From positions 1-34,791 of the forward strand of contig SSMV01000112.1 of the NCBI GenBank assembly GCA_004799435.1: a stretch of 34,791 bases of DNA, in the 5' to 3' direction. How positions within the stretch are numbered: position 1 is the first letter of the stretch; each line of letters opens with the position of its first letter. A program made the position numbers and the translations under genes. The notes beneath the pieces are model-generated. The model did no database searches. It saw only the letters and a program-made list of their open reading frames with translations, and was not told the DNA's origin. Positions 6,611-13,930 of this stretch are shown here, piece after piece. This DNA is from Bradyrhizobium sp. (GTDB lineage Bacteria; Pseudomonadota; Alphaproteobacteria; Rhizobiales; Beijerinckiaceae).

Positions 6611-8167
6611 TCACCCGAACACCCCGTGCATGAACCATTTCGCCCGCGTCGTTTCGCTTCCGTAGAGACCTTCGCGATAGAGCCAGAAGCGGCGCCCTAG
6701 CCCGTCCTCGGCGCGGAAATAGTCGCGGGTCGGCGCATCGCTGCGCCGCCACCAGGGCGCGGCGATGCGTTCGGGGCCCTCGACCGCCGTCACCTCATGC
6801 AGCACGCGCCGCCAGCGAAAGCGCAGCGGCGGCCCGTCGGGCGTTTCGGCGAGCGTCTCGATCGGCTCCGGCCGCTCAAACAGCCTGAGCGGCCGCGCCG
6901 GCGCCTCGGCGGGCGCAGCCATTTGACCGCCCTGCCCCGCGCGCGCCGCGCCGAGCGCCGCCGCTCTGGCGGCGACCGCCTGTTCGGGCAGATGGGCGGC
7001 GATCAGTTCGAGCCACGTCACCCGCCGCGACCCGAGCCGCGCGCTCAAACGGTCGATCAGATCGGCAAGCGCGCGCGCGCCGGCCGAATCCTCGAGCCGC
7101 TCCCATTCGCCCTGGACGGGCGCGACGCGTTCGGCGGCAAGACAGGACAGGCGCAGAAGATCGAAGCCGAAGCCCGCATCGACCGTCTCCTCCATGCCGC
7201 CGGCGAGCCGCTCGGCGAAGAGACGCGCCATCGCATGGCCTTCGATTTGCGGCCGTCCGGCGCCGACGCCAATGCGCCTTGCGCCACCGTCGACGCGAAA
7301 CAGCATCAGCTCCAGCCGCCGCGCGCCCTTGCCGTGACGTTCGAGCATTTTGGCGAGATCGTCGGCGAGCCGCGCCAGCGTCGCCATCACCGCTTCGCTG
7401 GTTTCGATCGGGCTGGCGAAACGCCGCTCGACGCTGAACTCGGGCGGCGCGAAGCGCGGCGAGATCGCGCCGCGTTCCTCGCCATTGAGCGCGTCGAGCC
7501 TGGCGATGACGTCGGCGCCGAAGCGAGCGGCGATCGGCGCGCGCGGCCGCAGCGCGAGATCGCCAACGCGTCGCAGGCCGGCGCGGGCCAGATCGGCGCA
7601 AATCGCCGCCTCCAGCCCGAGTGCAGCAACCGGCATGTCGTGAAAGAGCTTGGCGAAGCCCGCGCCGGCGAGACCGGCAGGCGCGATGCGGCGCGCCGAG
7701 AAACGCGCCAGCGCCCAGGCGGCGCGCGGCGAATCGGCGAGGCCCGAGGCAATCGTCAGACCCTGACGGGAGAGGCGCGCCTCGACCTCTGAAACGAGCC
7801 CCTTCTCGTCGCCAAACAAATGCGCGACGCCGGAAACATCGAGCATCAGCCCGTCGGCGCCGTCGAGCGCGACGAGCGGCGTGAAGCGGGCGCAAAAATC
7901 GGCGGCGCGTTCGAGGAGCTTCGCCTCGGCCTGCGGATCGGCGTCGCAGACGACAAGCGTGGGCTGACGCGCGCGGGCGTCGGCAAGCGTCAGGCCGGCG
8001 GTCAGGCCAAGCCGCGCCGCTGTCGCATCGACGCCGATGAGCCGGCGCGCATTGGCGACCATGGCGACGCTCGCCAATGGCGCCCGCGGGTCGATCTCAT
8101 GCGCGCGCCGCGCGCGGTCGGTCGTCAGCCGCGGCAGCCAGAGGGAGAGAAAGCGTCGGCTCGTCAA
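6611..8167 (-). CDS. imuB: ImuB, inactive Y-family polymerase-like mutasome subunit
   Basis: The 518-residue protein is the hub of the ImuA-ImuB-DnaE2 translesion machinery: it resembles a Y-family polymerase but is not expected to polymerise. In place of the metal-binding Asp of active enzymes the N-terminus has FLSLWLPRLTTD, and the SIDE(A/S)-type block is LDGADGLMLD at 101-110, without the acidic pair. A little-finger-like region follows. PLRLF at 426-430 fits the clamp-binding motif known in ImuB, placing the complex on the sliding clamp. The C-terminal 90 residues, with WWRR and the RRFWLYREG segment, form the tail needed for partner contacts in the family. The start overlaps the end of imuA by 71 bases, but the MTSRRFLSLWLPRL beginning is conserved-looking, so I keep it. 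Confidence 0.94.
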   Translation of the reverse strand: MTSRRFLSLWLPRLTTDRARRAHEIDPRAPLASVAMVANARRLIGVDATAARLGLTAGLTLADARARQPTLVVCDADPQAEAKLLERAADFCARFTPLVALDGADGLMLDVSGVAHLFGDEKGLVSEVEARLSRQGLTIASGLADSPRAAWALARFSARRIAPAGLAGAGFAKLFHDMPVAALGLEAAICADLARAGLRRVGDLALRPRAPIAARFGADVIARLDALNGEERGAISPRFAPPEFSVERRFASPIETSEAVMATLARLADDLAKMLERHGKGARRLELMLFRVDGGARRIGVGAGRPQIEGHAMARLFAERLAGGMEETVDAGFGFDLLRLSCLAAERVAPVQGEWERLEDSAGARALADLIDRLSARLGSRRVTWLELIAAHLPEQAVAARAAALGAARAGQGGQMAAPAEAPARPLRLFERPEPIETLAETPDGPPLRFRWRRVLHEVTAVEGPERIAAPWWRRSDAPTRDYFRAEDGLGRRFWLYREGLYGSETTRAKWFMHGVFG

Positions 8168-8933
8168 AACACAACTCCTCGCTACGCCAGGTCAGAGAGA
8201 AGATCCTCGCCGGATCGAGGCCCTGCGCCGTCTCGCCCGCCCGCAGACGCGCCTTGACGAGACGCGCTGCGAAGGCGGGCCTGCCCGGCAGAGGGCGGGC
8301 TTCGCCGGCGGAAGGACGATGCGCGCTCGGCGCGGCGGCGATGGCGAAGCGCGTCTCGGCGGCGCTGGAGAGCCGGTCGGCCGCGCCATAGGCGCTCGCC
8401 GCGATCAGCAGCGCCGGCGTCGCCCCGGCCCGCGCGGCGAGCAGCAGACGACGCGAGGCGGCGAGATCATAGGTCTTGAGCCCCCAGACCTCGGCGACGA
8501 CGACGGCCGGCGCGCCGCTTTTCAGCGCGTCCTCCATCGCCTGAAACAAAGCCGGCGCATCGGGCGCGCGCACGAAGACAAGCCGGCTGAGATCGAGGCC
8601 AAGCGCGGCGAGGCCCGGCCCGTAGAGCGCGCCCGCCTCGAGAAGCGCGAAATCCTCGGCCATGACGATCGCCGTGCGGCGGCGCTCGGCGATGAAACGG
8701 GCGGCGAGCGCTAAGGCAAAACCCGTCGCCGCCGCGCCGTCGCCGGGGCTCGCCGGCGCGATCTCATGCAACCCATCGTCGGACAGGCCGCCGCCCAGCG
8801 CCGCGTCGAGCGCGCGGGTCAGCCTGAGCGGCCGGCGCGTGCGCGCGGCAGGCTCGGCCTCGCGGCGGCCTTCGATCCTGGCGACGACGCGTCTGAGACG
8901 CGCCACGCCGTCAGCCCTGACGTCCAGCGACAT
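8097..8933 (-). CDS. imuA: ImuA, RecA-like mutasome accessory protein
   Basis: The 278-residue protein is the first gene of the SOS mutagenesis cassette and has the layout of ImuA (SulA/RecA-like): LRLTRALDAALGGGLSDDGLHEI near 35-57 corresponds to the family's entry region, followed by a hydrophobic ATPase-like core with TAIVMAEDFALLEAG and PAVVVAEVWGL, and a C-terminal SLTWRSEELCFDEP. It works with ImuB and DnaE2 in lesion bypass and interacts with RecA in better-studied species. An upstream TTG at 8948 would extend it by five codons, but the ATG at 8933 has TTGAGG 9 bases upstream, so I chose it. A LexA box lies 15 bases upstream of this start and supports SOS control. Confidence 0.93.
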   Translation of the reverse strand: MSLDVRADGVARLRRVVARIEGRREAEPAARTRRPLRLTRALDAALGGGLSDDGLHEIAPASPGDGAAATGFALALAARFIAERRRTAIVMAEDFALLEAGALYGPGLAALGLDLSRLVFVRAPDAPALFQAMEDALKSGAPAVVVAEVWGLKTYDLAASRRLLLAARAGATPALLIAASAYGAADRLSSAAETRFAIAAAPSAHRPSAGEARPLPGRPAFAARLVKARLRAGETAQGLDPARIFSLTWRSEELCFDEPTLSLPLAAAADDRPRAARA

Positions 8934-8948
8934 CCCCGCATGCCTCAA

Positions 8949-8963
8949 GTTCGCTATTTGTTC
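8949..8963 (-). promoter_or_regulatory. LexA (SOS) box, GTTC-N7-GTTC
   Basis: GTTC at 8949-8952 and GTTC at 8960-8963 are spaced by 7 bases, an exact match to the LexA operator of alphaproteobacteria. It lies directly upstream of imuA, between the promoter region and the ribosome binding site. It should repress the whole imuA-imuB-(DUF559)-dnaE2 unit until DNA damage. Confidence 0.85.
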
Positions 8964-9140
8964 TTGTTTTGAGCCTGTCGAGGGGGAGAGTCAAGGGCGG
9001 GGCATTAAGGGGTAGTGTCTCAGTTTGGCGAAGTGAGCTTTTATGGCTGCGCGCAGGCCTTGCCAGCGATGCGCCCGATCATGACGGCGTGGGCGTTCAC
9101 GTCGGGGGCGCTTTTCGCCTCTAGGCTGGGGGCACGCGGG

Positions 9141-9326
9141 TTACTCGATGCTATCAGCGGCAAGTCTGTAAGCGGCATACGCCGCATCTCGCTCCCGCTT
9201 CAAAGCAGCGAGTTCGCTAGCTGGACGACGAAGCATCAGTGCCTCGACGTAGTTGCGCTCAATCTCGACGTAGCGATTATAAGCCTCTAGCCAATTTGCA
9301 TGGTGCGGATGGTCTTCGACCGCCAT
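9141..9326 (-). CDS. Small hypothetical helical protein
   Basis: The 61-residue product is predicted to be nearly all helical and highly charged, with NWLEAYNRYVEIERNYVEAL and ALKRERDAAYAAYRLAAD giving amphipathic, coiled-coil-like helices. It has no signal peptide, cysteine or known motif. The protein reads sensibly and its composition differs from a shadow frame, but the ribosome binding site is weak (AGCGG about 7 bases upstream), so the call is moderate. It is transcribed toward imuA, with 177 bases between its stop and the LexA box; no role is evident. Confidence 0.5.
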   Translation of the reverse strand: MAVEDHPHHANWLEAYNRYVEIERNYVEALMLRRPASELAALKRERDAAYAAYRLAADSIE

Positions 9327-9424
9327 TTTCTACCGCTGCTTTCCGCTAAGCACAGAGGCGCATGCCCCTTACGCCGCAGGCGATCTCAGGCTCGCAACGG
9401 TCGTCGCGAAATACAAAACCCCAT

Positions 9425-9706
9425 TCAGGCCCGCGGGCTCGGGTCCTCTTCGCCGCCGAGGTTCGACAGAAGATAGCCGATCGCCGCGCCGAGCAAGGTG
9501 CCGAGCGGCGCCTCCGTCAGGTGCTTCTCAAGGCCGAGCACCAGAATGACCGGCATGCCCAGCAGAACAAAGACGAGCTGGATCGACCCTTTGATCATCG
9601 CGCCGCCCGTGGCCACCCGCTGCACCACATAGACCAGCACGGTCAGCGGCATCGTCGCGGCCGCGACGATTTCCACCCATTCCAGCGCCGTGAATGAAAC
9701 CGGCAT
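9425..9706 (-). CDS. Small membrane protein, paralogue of the next gene upstream
   Basis: The 93-residue protein has three likely membrane-spanning stretches: one in TALEWVEIVAAATMPLTVLV (about 6-25), one around IQLVFVLLGMPVILVLGL and one in LGTLLGAAIGYLLSNLG. The C-terminus is short and acidic. It aligns over nearly its whole length with the protein at 9780-10118: SFTALEW matches TFTATQW, LEKHLTEAPLGTLLGAAIG matches LENHLSDSVLGPLLGAFGG, and LLSNLG matches LLSNIG. The pair therefore arose by tandem duplication. I recognise no described family. The start at 9706 has GGGAGGG 4 bases upstream; longer in-frame extensions have no such support. Confidence 0.68.
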   Translation of the reverse strand: MPVSFTALEWVEIVAAATMPLTVLVYVVQRVATGGAMIKGSIQLVFVLLGMPVILVLGLEKHLTEAPLGTLLGAAIGYLLSNLGGEEDPSPRA

Positions 9707-9779
9707 CGAGCCCTCCCGCCAATCCCTCAAAACCCCAGGGAAGCGCCGCGTAGCCGCGAGCCGCTTCCGAAATCAAACT

Positions 9780-10118
9780 TCAAACGCTTGCCGATGGGCG
9801 CGGCGCATTCTCCACGACACGCGGCGGCCCGCTTTCCGCTGCGCGCGGCGCGATATAGGCGTCTCTGCCGATATTGGACAAAAGGCAGCCGCCGAACGCC
9901 CCGAGCAGCGGGCCGAGCACCGAATCGGAAAGATGATTTTCCAGCGCCAGGATGAGCACGGCCGGGATCAGTTGCAGGATGCCGAAAACCTGGATCGCCT
10001 TGCCGGTGATGGGGCCGCCGCGCACAGCTCTATGGACCACGAATCCGATCACTGACAGCGGCAAGGTGATCGCCACAATCACTTCCAACCATTGCGTCGC
10101 AGTGAACGTTGCCAGCAT
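9780..10118 (-). CDS. Small membrane protein, first of a tandem paralogous pair
   Basis: The 112-residue protein has the same three hydrophobic segments as the gene after it (TQWLEVIVAITLPLSVIGFV, then FGILQLIPAVLILAL, then LGPLLGAFGGCLLSNIG), plus a longer, Pro-rich cytosolic or periplasmic tail of about 30 residues. It is likely an inner-membrane protein of unknown function. The ATG at 10118 follows GGAGGGGG and fits the homologous start of its neighbour. It lies 73 bases upstream of the paralogue and 88 bases downstream of a third small gene, so the three probably form one transcript. Confidence 0.68.
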   Translation of the reverse strand: MLATFTATQWLEVIVAITLPLSVIGFVVHRAVRGGPITGKAIQVFGILQLIPAVLILALENHLSDSVLGPLLGAFGGCLLSNIGRDAYIAPRAAESGPPRVVENAPRPSASV

Positions 10119-10206
10119 GACCCCCTCCGAGATTCGCCTTGAGCATATCGGAAGGCGGCGGCGAGAGCGAGGGCGACCCGGCGGAAGGCGGGCGAATGTG
10201 CAGGCG

Positions 10207-10404
10207 CTAACGCTTCTTTGCTTCCTTGGCCGAGGCATGGCTCGCGCGCTGCGCGGCGGCGTGCCGATCGGCGCTGTCTTCCATGTCGAGCAGCGCCAGG
10301 ATCTCGCGATATTGCTCGACGTAACGCTCGGCCGGTTGCCTGATGGCGCCCGAAACCTGGGCGGCGGCGAGAATCGCCGAAACCACCTTATCGATATCCG
10401 CCAT
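10207..10404 (-). CDS. Small hypothetical soluble protein upstream of the membrane pair
   Basis: The 65-residue product is Ala/Glu/Lys-rich and predicted mostly helical (about 3-40), followed by a basic, disordered C-terminus ending in KEAKKR. It contains no known motif or membrane segment. AGGGGA lies 7 bases before the ATG. It is the probable first gene of the three-gene unit with the two paralogous membrane proteins, so it may be their soluble partner, but this rests only on position. Confidence 0.6.
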   Translation of the reverse strand: MADIDKVVSAILAAAQVSGAIRQPAERYVEQYREILALLDMEDSADRHAAAQRASHASAKEAKKR

Positions 10405-10533
10405 GCCGTTTCCCCTTTTGCGCCGAGACTACCGCATCCGCACGGCTCGCGCGACGCGTGCGCAGGCCGCACAAACGTTTTTGAGCCGGCCAATCCACAA
10501 CAATGTCAAAGCGAAGGAGATGGTTCCTGAGGA

Positions 10534-11670
10534 TCAGGTCTGTCGCGCCCGGAGCTCGATCGCGACGATCGCCGCAAGCGCCGCAGCGATCAGCGCAAAG
10601 CCGACCCGGAGCGAGAAAACGCCGGCCGCGGCGCCGATCAGCACCGGCCCCAGCATCAGCCCGGCGTAGCCGACTGTCGCCGCCATCGCGACCCCGGCGG
10701 CGGGCGAGGCGGCGCGCGCGGCGCTCTGGCTGAATACAATGGGAACGACATTGGCGAGACCCACGCCCATCAGCGCATAGCCGGCAAAAACGACCGCCGT
10801 CGCCGGCCAGATGACCACAAGCGCGACGCCGACCGCCGCAAGGCCGGCGCCAAAGGCGACCACGCGCGCCCTGCCCGCCGCCTGAACGGCGGCGTCGCCG
10901 ATCAATCGTCCAGCGAACATCGCGCCGGCGAATACGCCATAGCCGCCGGCGGCGAGATCGGAAGGCGCGCGCGCGACGAGCGTGAGGTAAAGCGCGCTCC
11001 AGTCGATCATCGCGCCTTCGGCGAGCATGCCGAGGAGGGCCACTAGCGACAGGCCGATCAGTTTGAGATCGGGAAGACGATAGACGGGGCCAGCCGACGG
11101 CGTCCGGTCGCCTGCCCCGAGCTTCCCGGCGGCGATCGCGCCGACCAGCAGGGCCGCCGCTGCAGCGGACAGCAGCAGGCCTGACGCGCCCATGCCCGCG
11201 TGCAACGCGGCGCCGCTGAAGACGGCGCCGGCAATGCCGCCGCAACTCCAGGCGGCGTGAAGCGAGGACATGATCGCGCCGCCCCAGGCGCGCTCGACGA
11301 CGGTGCCATGGGCGTTCATCGCGACGTCCATCAGGCCATTGAACGCCCCCAGCACGAAGGTCGCGATGACCAATGTCGGGAGATTTTGCGCCAGGGTCGG
11401 CGCGATCAGCGCCGGCGCATAGAGGAAGACCCCGACTGCGGCCGCTCTGCCCGAGCCGCCGAGCCGCGCCGCGAGCGCCGGGGCGAGCGGCATCGCGACG
11501 ACGGCGCCCGCCGCCATCCCCAGCAGCGCCAGGCTGAGCGAGGCCGGCGAGAGGTCAAGGCGCGTCTGCAGCGGCGCGATCGCGCCCGCCCAGACGCCCA
11601 TGCCGAAGCCGTTGACGAGAAAGAGCGCGCTGACCGCAGCGCGGGCGAACAGGCGTTCGGCGTTCGACAT
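10534..11670 (-). CDS. Major facilitator superfamily transporter, YbjJ-like
   Basis: The 378-residue protein has about twelve hydrophobic helices and the general look of MFS transporters with a short central loop (about 195-210). LFLVNGFGMGVWAGAIAPLQ forms TM1, and the stretch with MDVAMNAHGTVVERAWGG near 120-140 is like that of the YbjJ group, a set of uncharacterised MFS proteins sometimes placed near sugar or fucose permeases. The substrate cannot be inferred. The ATG at 11670 has GGAG 5-6 bases upstream; the longer reading frame upstream (to 11715) lacks a ribosome binding site. The ctrA terminator lies between it and ctrA. Confidence 0.9.
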   Translation of the reverse strand: MSNAERLFARAAVSALFLVNGFGMGVWAGAIAPLQTRLDLSPASLSLALLGMAAGAVVAMPLAPALAARLGGSGRAAAVGVFLYAPALIAPTLAQNLPTLVIATFVLGAFNGLMDVAMNAHGTVVERAWGGAIMSSLHAAWSCGGIAGAVFSGAALHAGMGASGLLLSAAAAALLVGAIAAGKLGAGDRTPSAGPVYRLPDLKLIGLSLVALLGMLAEGAMIDWSALYLTLVARAPSDLAAGGYGVFAGAMFAGRLIGDAAVQAAGRARVVAFGAGLAAVGVALVVIWPATAVVFAGYALMGVGLANVVPIVFSQSAARAASPAAGVAMAATVGYAGLMLGPVLIGAAAGVFSLRVGFALIAAALAAIVAIELRARQT

Positions 11671-11773
11671 TCCGTCTCCAAGAATCGCGCCGGGCGCGTG
11701 TTGTCGCCCGCACAAGGCCCGTTGGACGCAGGAACGGTCAAGCCGCGACCGAAGGAAAGCAGCCGGCGAAACA

Positions 11774-11804
11774 AAAATCCCGCAGGCGCGGCCTGCGGGA
11801 TTTT
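11774..11804 (-). terminator. Strong intrinsic terminator of ctrA
   Basis: AAAATCCCGCAGGC (11774-11787) and GCCTGCGGGATTTT (11791-11804) form a perfect 14-bp stem with a 3-base loop. On the minus strand the stem ends in TTTT and is followed by TGTTT. It is 44 bases downstream of the ctrA stop and ends ctrA transcription before the MFS gene. Confidence 0.92.
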
Positions 11805-11848
11805 GAATTGGCTGCTTCAGGGCGCTTTATGCGACCCAGAGACGAATG

Positions 11849-12550
11849 TCAGGCCGTGATGCGCTCGTCGGCCGCCGAGGGCTCGCGCAGCACGTAGCCA
11901 CGACCCCAGACCGTCTCGATGTAATTGCGGCCCTGCGAGGCGGTGGCGAGCTTCTTGCGCAGCTTGCAGATGAAGACGTCGATGATCTTCAGTTCGGGCT
12001 CATCCATGCCGCCATAGAGATGATTGAGGAACATTTCCTTGGTCAGCGTTGTGCCTTTGCGCAAGGAAAGCAGCTCAAGCATCTGATATTCTTTGCCGGT
12101 CAGGTGGACCCGCTGGGCATCGACCTCCACCGTCTTCTGATCGAGATTGACGACCAGATCCCCGGTGATGATGACCGACTGGGCGTGGCCCTTGGAGCGG
12201 CGGACGATCGCGTGAATGCGGGCGACCAGTTCGTCCTTATGGAAGGGTTTGGTGAGGTAGTCGTCGGCGCCGAGGCCGAGGCCGCGAACCTTGTCTTCGA
12301 TCCCCGCCATGCCGGAAAGAATGAGAATTGGCGTCTTGATCTTGGTCAGCCGCAGCGCTCTCAAGACCTCGTAGCCCGACATGTCCGGGAGATTAAGGTC
12401 GAGAAGGATGATGTCGTAATCGTAGAGTTTGCCGAGATCGATCCCTTCTTCGCCGAGATCGGTGACATATACGTTGAAATTCTCGGACTTGAGCATCAGT
12501 TCGATGCTCTGCGCGGTAGCCGCGTCGTCCTCGATCAGTAGAATCCGCAT
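11849..12550 (-). CDS. ctrA: Cell-cycle master response regulator CtrA
   Basis: The 233-residue protein is an OmpR-class response regulator: receiver domain at about 1-118 with the acidic pocket EDD (7-9), phosphoacceptor Asp51 in ILLDLNLPD, and the switch-region Lys in TKPFHKDEL, then a winged-helix DNA-binding domain with [20 protein letters not shown] as recognition region. In alphaproteobacteria CtrA controls replication initiation, division, flagella and polar development and is activated by the CckA-ChpT phosphorelay. The protein matches the expected 231-233 residues. Its C-terminus ends in Ile-Thr-Ala, not the Ala-Ala that ClpXP recognises in Caulobacter, so proteolytic control may differ. 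It is divergent from the FliJ-like gene, as is usual in Hyphomicrobiales. Confidence 0.98.
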   Translation of the reverse strand: MRILLIEDDAATAQSIELMLKSENFNVYVTDLGEEGIDLGKLYDYDIILLDLNLPDMSGYEVLRALRLTKIKTPILILSGMAGIEDKVRGLGLGADDYLTKPFHKDELVARIHAIVRRSKGHAQSVIITGDLVVNLDQKTVEVDAQRVHLTGKEYQMLELLSLRKGTTLTKEMFLNHLYGGMDEPELKIIDVFICKLRKKLATASQGRNYIETVWGRGYVLREPSAADERITA

Positions 12551-13096
12551 GTTAAATCCCCAGACTTGCCCCGCAGGCACGCCCCAGCGCAACGCTCGCC
12601 GCAACCGCCCCGCAAGACCACGGGCGCACGACCGGGTAACGGACCCGACCGACTCGACACGCAGACTGACCAGCAACGGTTAACAAATTGTATTTCACTT
12701 ACGCAACCCCTGGCTCGGACTTATTGCGCCCAAAAGGGAAGGCGTTGAAACTTTTACCTGATTCGCTGTCGCCCCGACTAAAGCGACACATTAACGATTC
12801 TTACTAACCGACCGGGTTGATTCAACCTTCGTCGCGGCGTCCGCAGCCCTCCAGATCGCGCTCGCATGCTCGCGGCGCAACCTTTCAGGGTTGCCGACGC
12901 TAAGGATTGTTAACGAGACGGGTAAACGAAGCCCTAACGCGAGGGCATTGTGCTGCAGATATTTGCGAAACCTGTAGGGCGAGGATCGCCCTCGCTAAGA
13001 AAGGAGCAACCTTCCTGCGCCATCTTGAGCCTGTCTCGTGGCGTTGAATCGACGGGCGGCGATGTCCTCCCGGTGTGGTCGTAGGAGTGCGTTCGA
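12551..13096. promoter_or_regulatory. ctrA / fliJ-like divergent control region with GANTC sites
   Basis: This 546-base gap holds no credible gene. GANTC sites, the target of the CcrM adenine methyltransferase, occur at 12651, 12760, 12796, 12819 and 13046, plus one in the first ctrA codons (12541). Three of them fall within 64 bases. TTAA half-sites that resemble parts of the CtrA box occur at 12552, 12680 (in GGTTAAC), 12791 and 12910, but I found no full TTAA-N7-TTAA. A hairpin (AGGGCGA-GGA-TCGCCCT, 12976-12992) lies nearer the FliJ-like gene. In Caulobacter the ctrA promoter is controlled by GANTC methylation with GcrA and by CtrA itself. Confidence 0.65.
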
Positions 13097-13465
13097 ATGA
13101 AATCGCGAGACACGCTTATTCGCCTCAAGCGCTTCCAGGTCGAGGAAAAGCGCCGGCGGGTTCGGCAAATCGAAACGATGGTCGCCGAATTCAATCGCAT
13201 GGCCGTCGATCTCGATCGTGAAATCGCCAATGAAGAAAAGCGCGCCGGGATCGCCGATCCGGGCCATTTCGCTTATCCGACCTATGCGCGGGCCGCCGGC
13301 GCCCGCCGCGACAATCTGAAGCGCTCGATTTTCGAGCTCGGATCGCAGATCGACGACGCCAAGGGCGCCCTCGACGAGGCGCAAACCGAGCTGGCCAAAT
13401 ATGAGTCGCTCGAAGGCCGCGAGAAGGCGCAGGAGCGCACGCACGAGACCGCCGCACGGGCCTGA
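13097..13465 (+). CDS. fliJ: FliJ-like flagellar export chaperone homologue
   Basis: The 122-residue protein is predicted to be one long coiled coil, beginning MKSRDTLIRLKRFQVEEKRR, the usual opening of the FliJ-like protein encoded next to ctrA in Hyphomicrobiales. The charge pattern (Lys/Arg-rich N-terminus, Glu/Ala-rich C-terminus) is as in FliJ, which binds the export ATPase FliI and escorts rod and hook substrates in the flagellar secretion system. Sequence conservation in FliJ is low, so the name rests on length, coiled-coil nature and gene neighbourhood. TAGGAG lies about 10 bases before the ATG. No other flagellar gene is in the window. Confidence 0.75.
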   Translation: MKSRDTLIRLKRFQVEEKRRRVRQIETMVAEFNRMAVDLDREIANEEKRAGIADPGHFAYPTYARAAGARRDNLKRSIFELGSQIDDAKGALDEAQTELAKYESLEGREKAQERTHETAARA

Positions 13466-13558
13466 GGCCCGCCCGTCCCGGCCCGCTTCGCCGTTGCGAC
13501 ATAGACGCTGATGCTTTACATCCCGAACGGTGTCGAACCACCACGGGATGGGGCAAGC

Positions 13559-13846
13559 ATGGCGACGAATCACGATGCGGCGACGGCCGGGGACGCCGGG
13601 GATCTGGCCCAACACGAATCGACTTACGTCGCCTTTATCGGCCTCACCGAAATCGCCATCTCCCACCTCCTTTGCACCGTGCTTTGCCTGGTCGTATGGG
13701 GCCTGGAAGGTCATGGTTTCGTCGCGCTGATCGGCTTCATCCTGGCGTCGGTCGCCGCGGCGCTTGGCGGCGCGACAGGGCTTGGCTGGCGCGCCGTTGC
13801 GCCAATCGGCGTGCTGCTCGGCCTCGCCGCTATTGTTCTCAAATAG
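13559..13846 (+). CDS. Small membrane protein like aa3-type cytochrome oxidase subunit IV
   Basis: The 95-residue protein has a polar N-terminus, then AQHESTYVAFIGLTEIAI near 17-34, which resembles the conserved opening of the bacterial aa3-oxidase subunit IV family (COX4_pro_2). Unlike the usual one-helix subunit it has extra hydrophobic stretches (about 34-48, 53-70 and 79-94), so it is longer than typical. Its place just upstream of the transhydrogenase genes fits other Hyphomicrobiales, where such a small gene often precedes pntA. I chose the ATG at 13559, with GGGG a few bases upstream, over the ATG at 13511, which has no ribosome binding site. A role in oxidase assembly is inferred from family only. 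Confidence 0.6.
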   Translation: MATNHDAATAGDAGDLAQHESTYVAFIGLTEIAISHLLCTVLCLVVWGLEGHGFVALIGFILASVAAALGGATGLGWRAVAPIGVLLGLAAIVLK

Positions 13847-13930
13847 TCTCGCGTTCTCAAGCAATCCTGCGTTCTCAAATAATCCCGCTCCGCCGACGTC
13901 CAGGGCGCGCGGATACTCCGGGATATCGTC

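Noticed and set aside
8934-8948. TTG start for imuA at 8948
   Set aside because: It would touch the LexA box and has no ribosome binding site. The ATG at 8933 has TTGAGG at a proper distance.
9003-9035. A stretch near 9010-9040 that looks a little like the end of an insertion sequence
   Set aside because: I found no matching inverted end or transposase nearby and no target duplication, so I cannot support an insertion sequence.
12791-12807. Possible full CtrA box in the ctrA control region
   Set aside because: TTAA at 12791 has no second TTAA at a 7-base spacing; only half-sites can be claimed.
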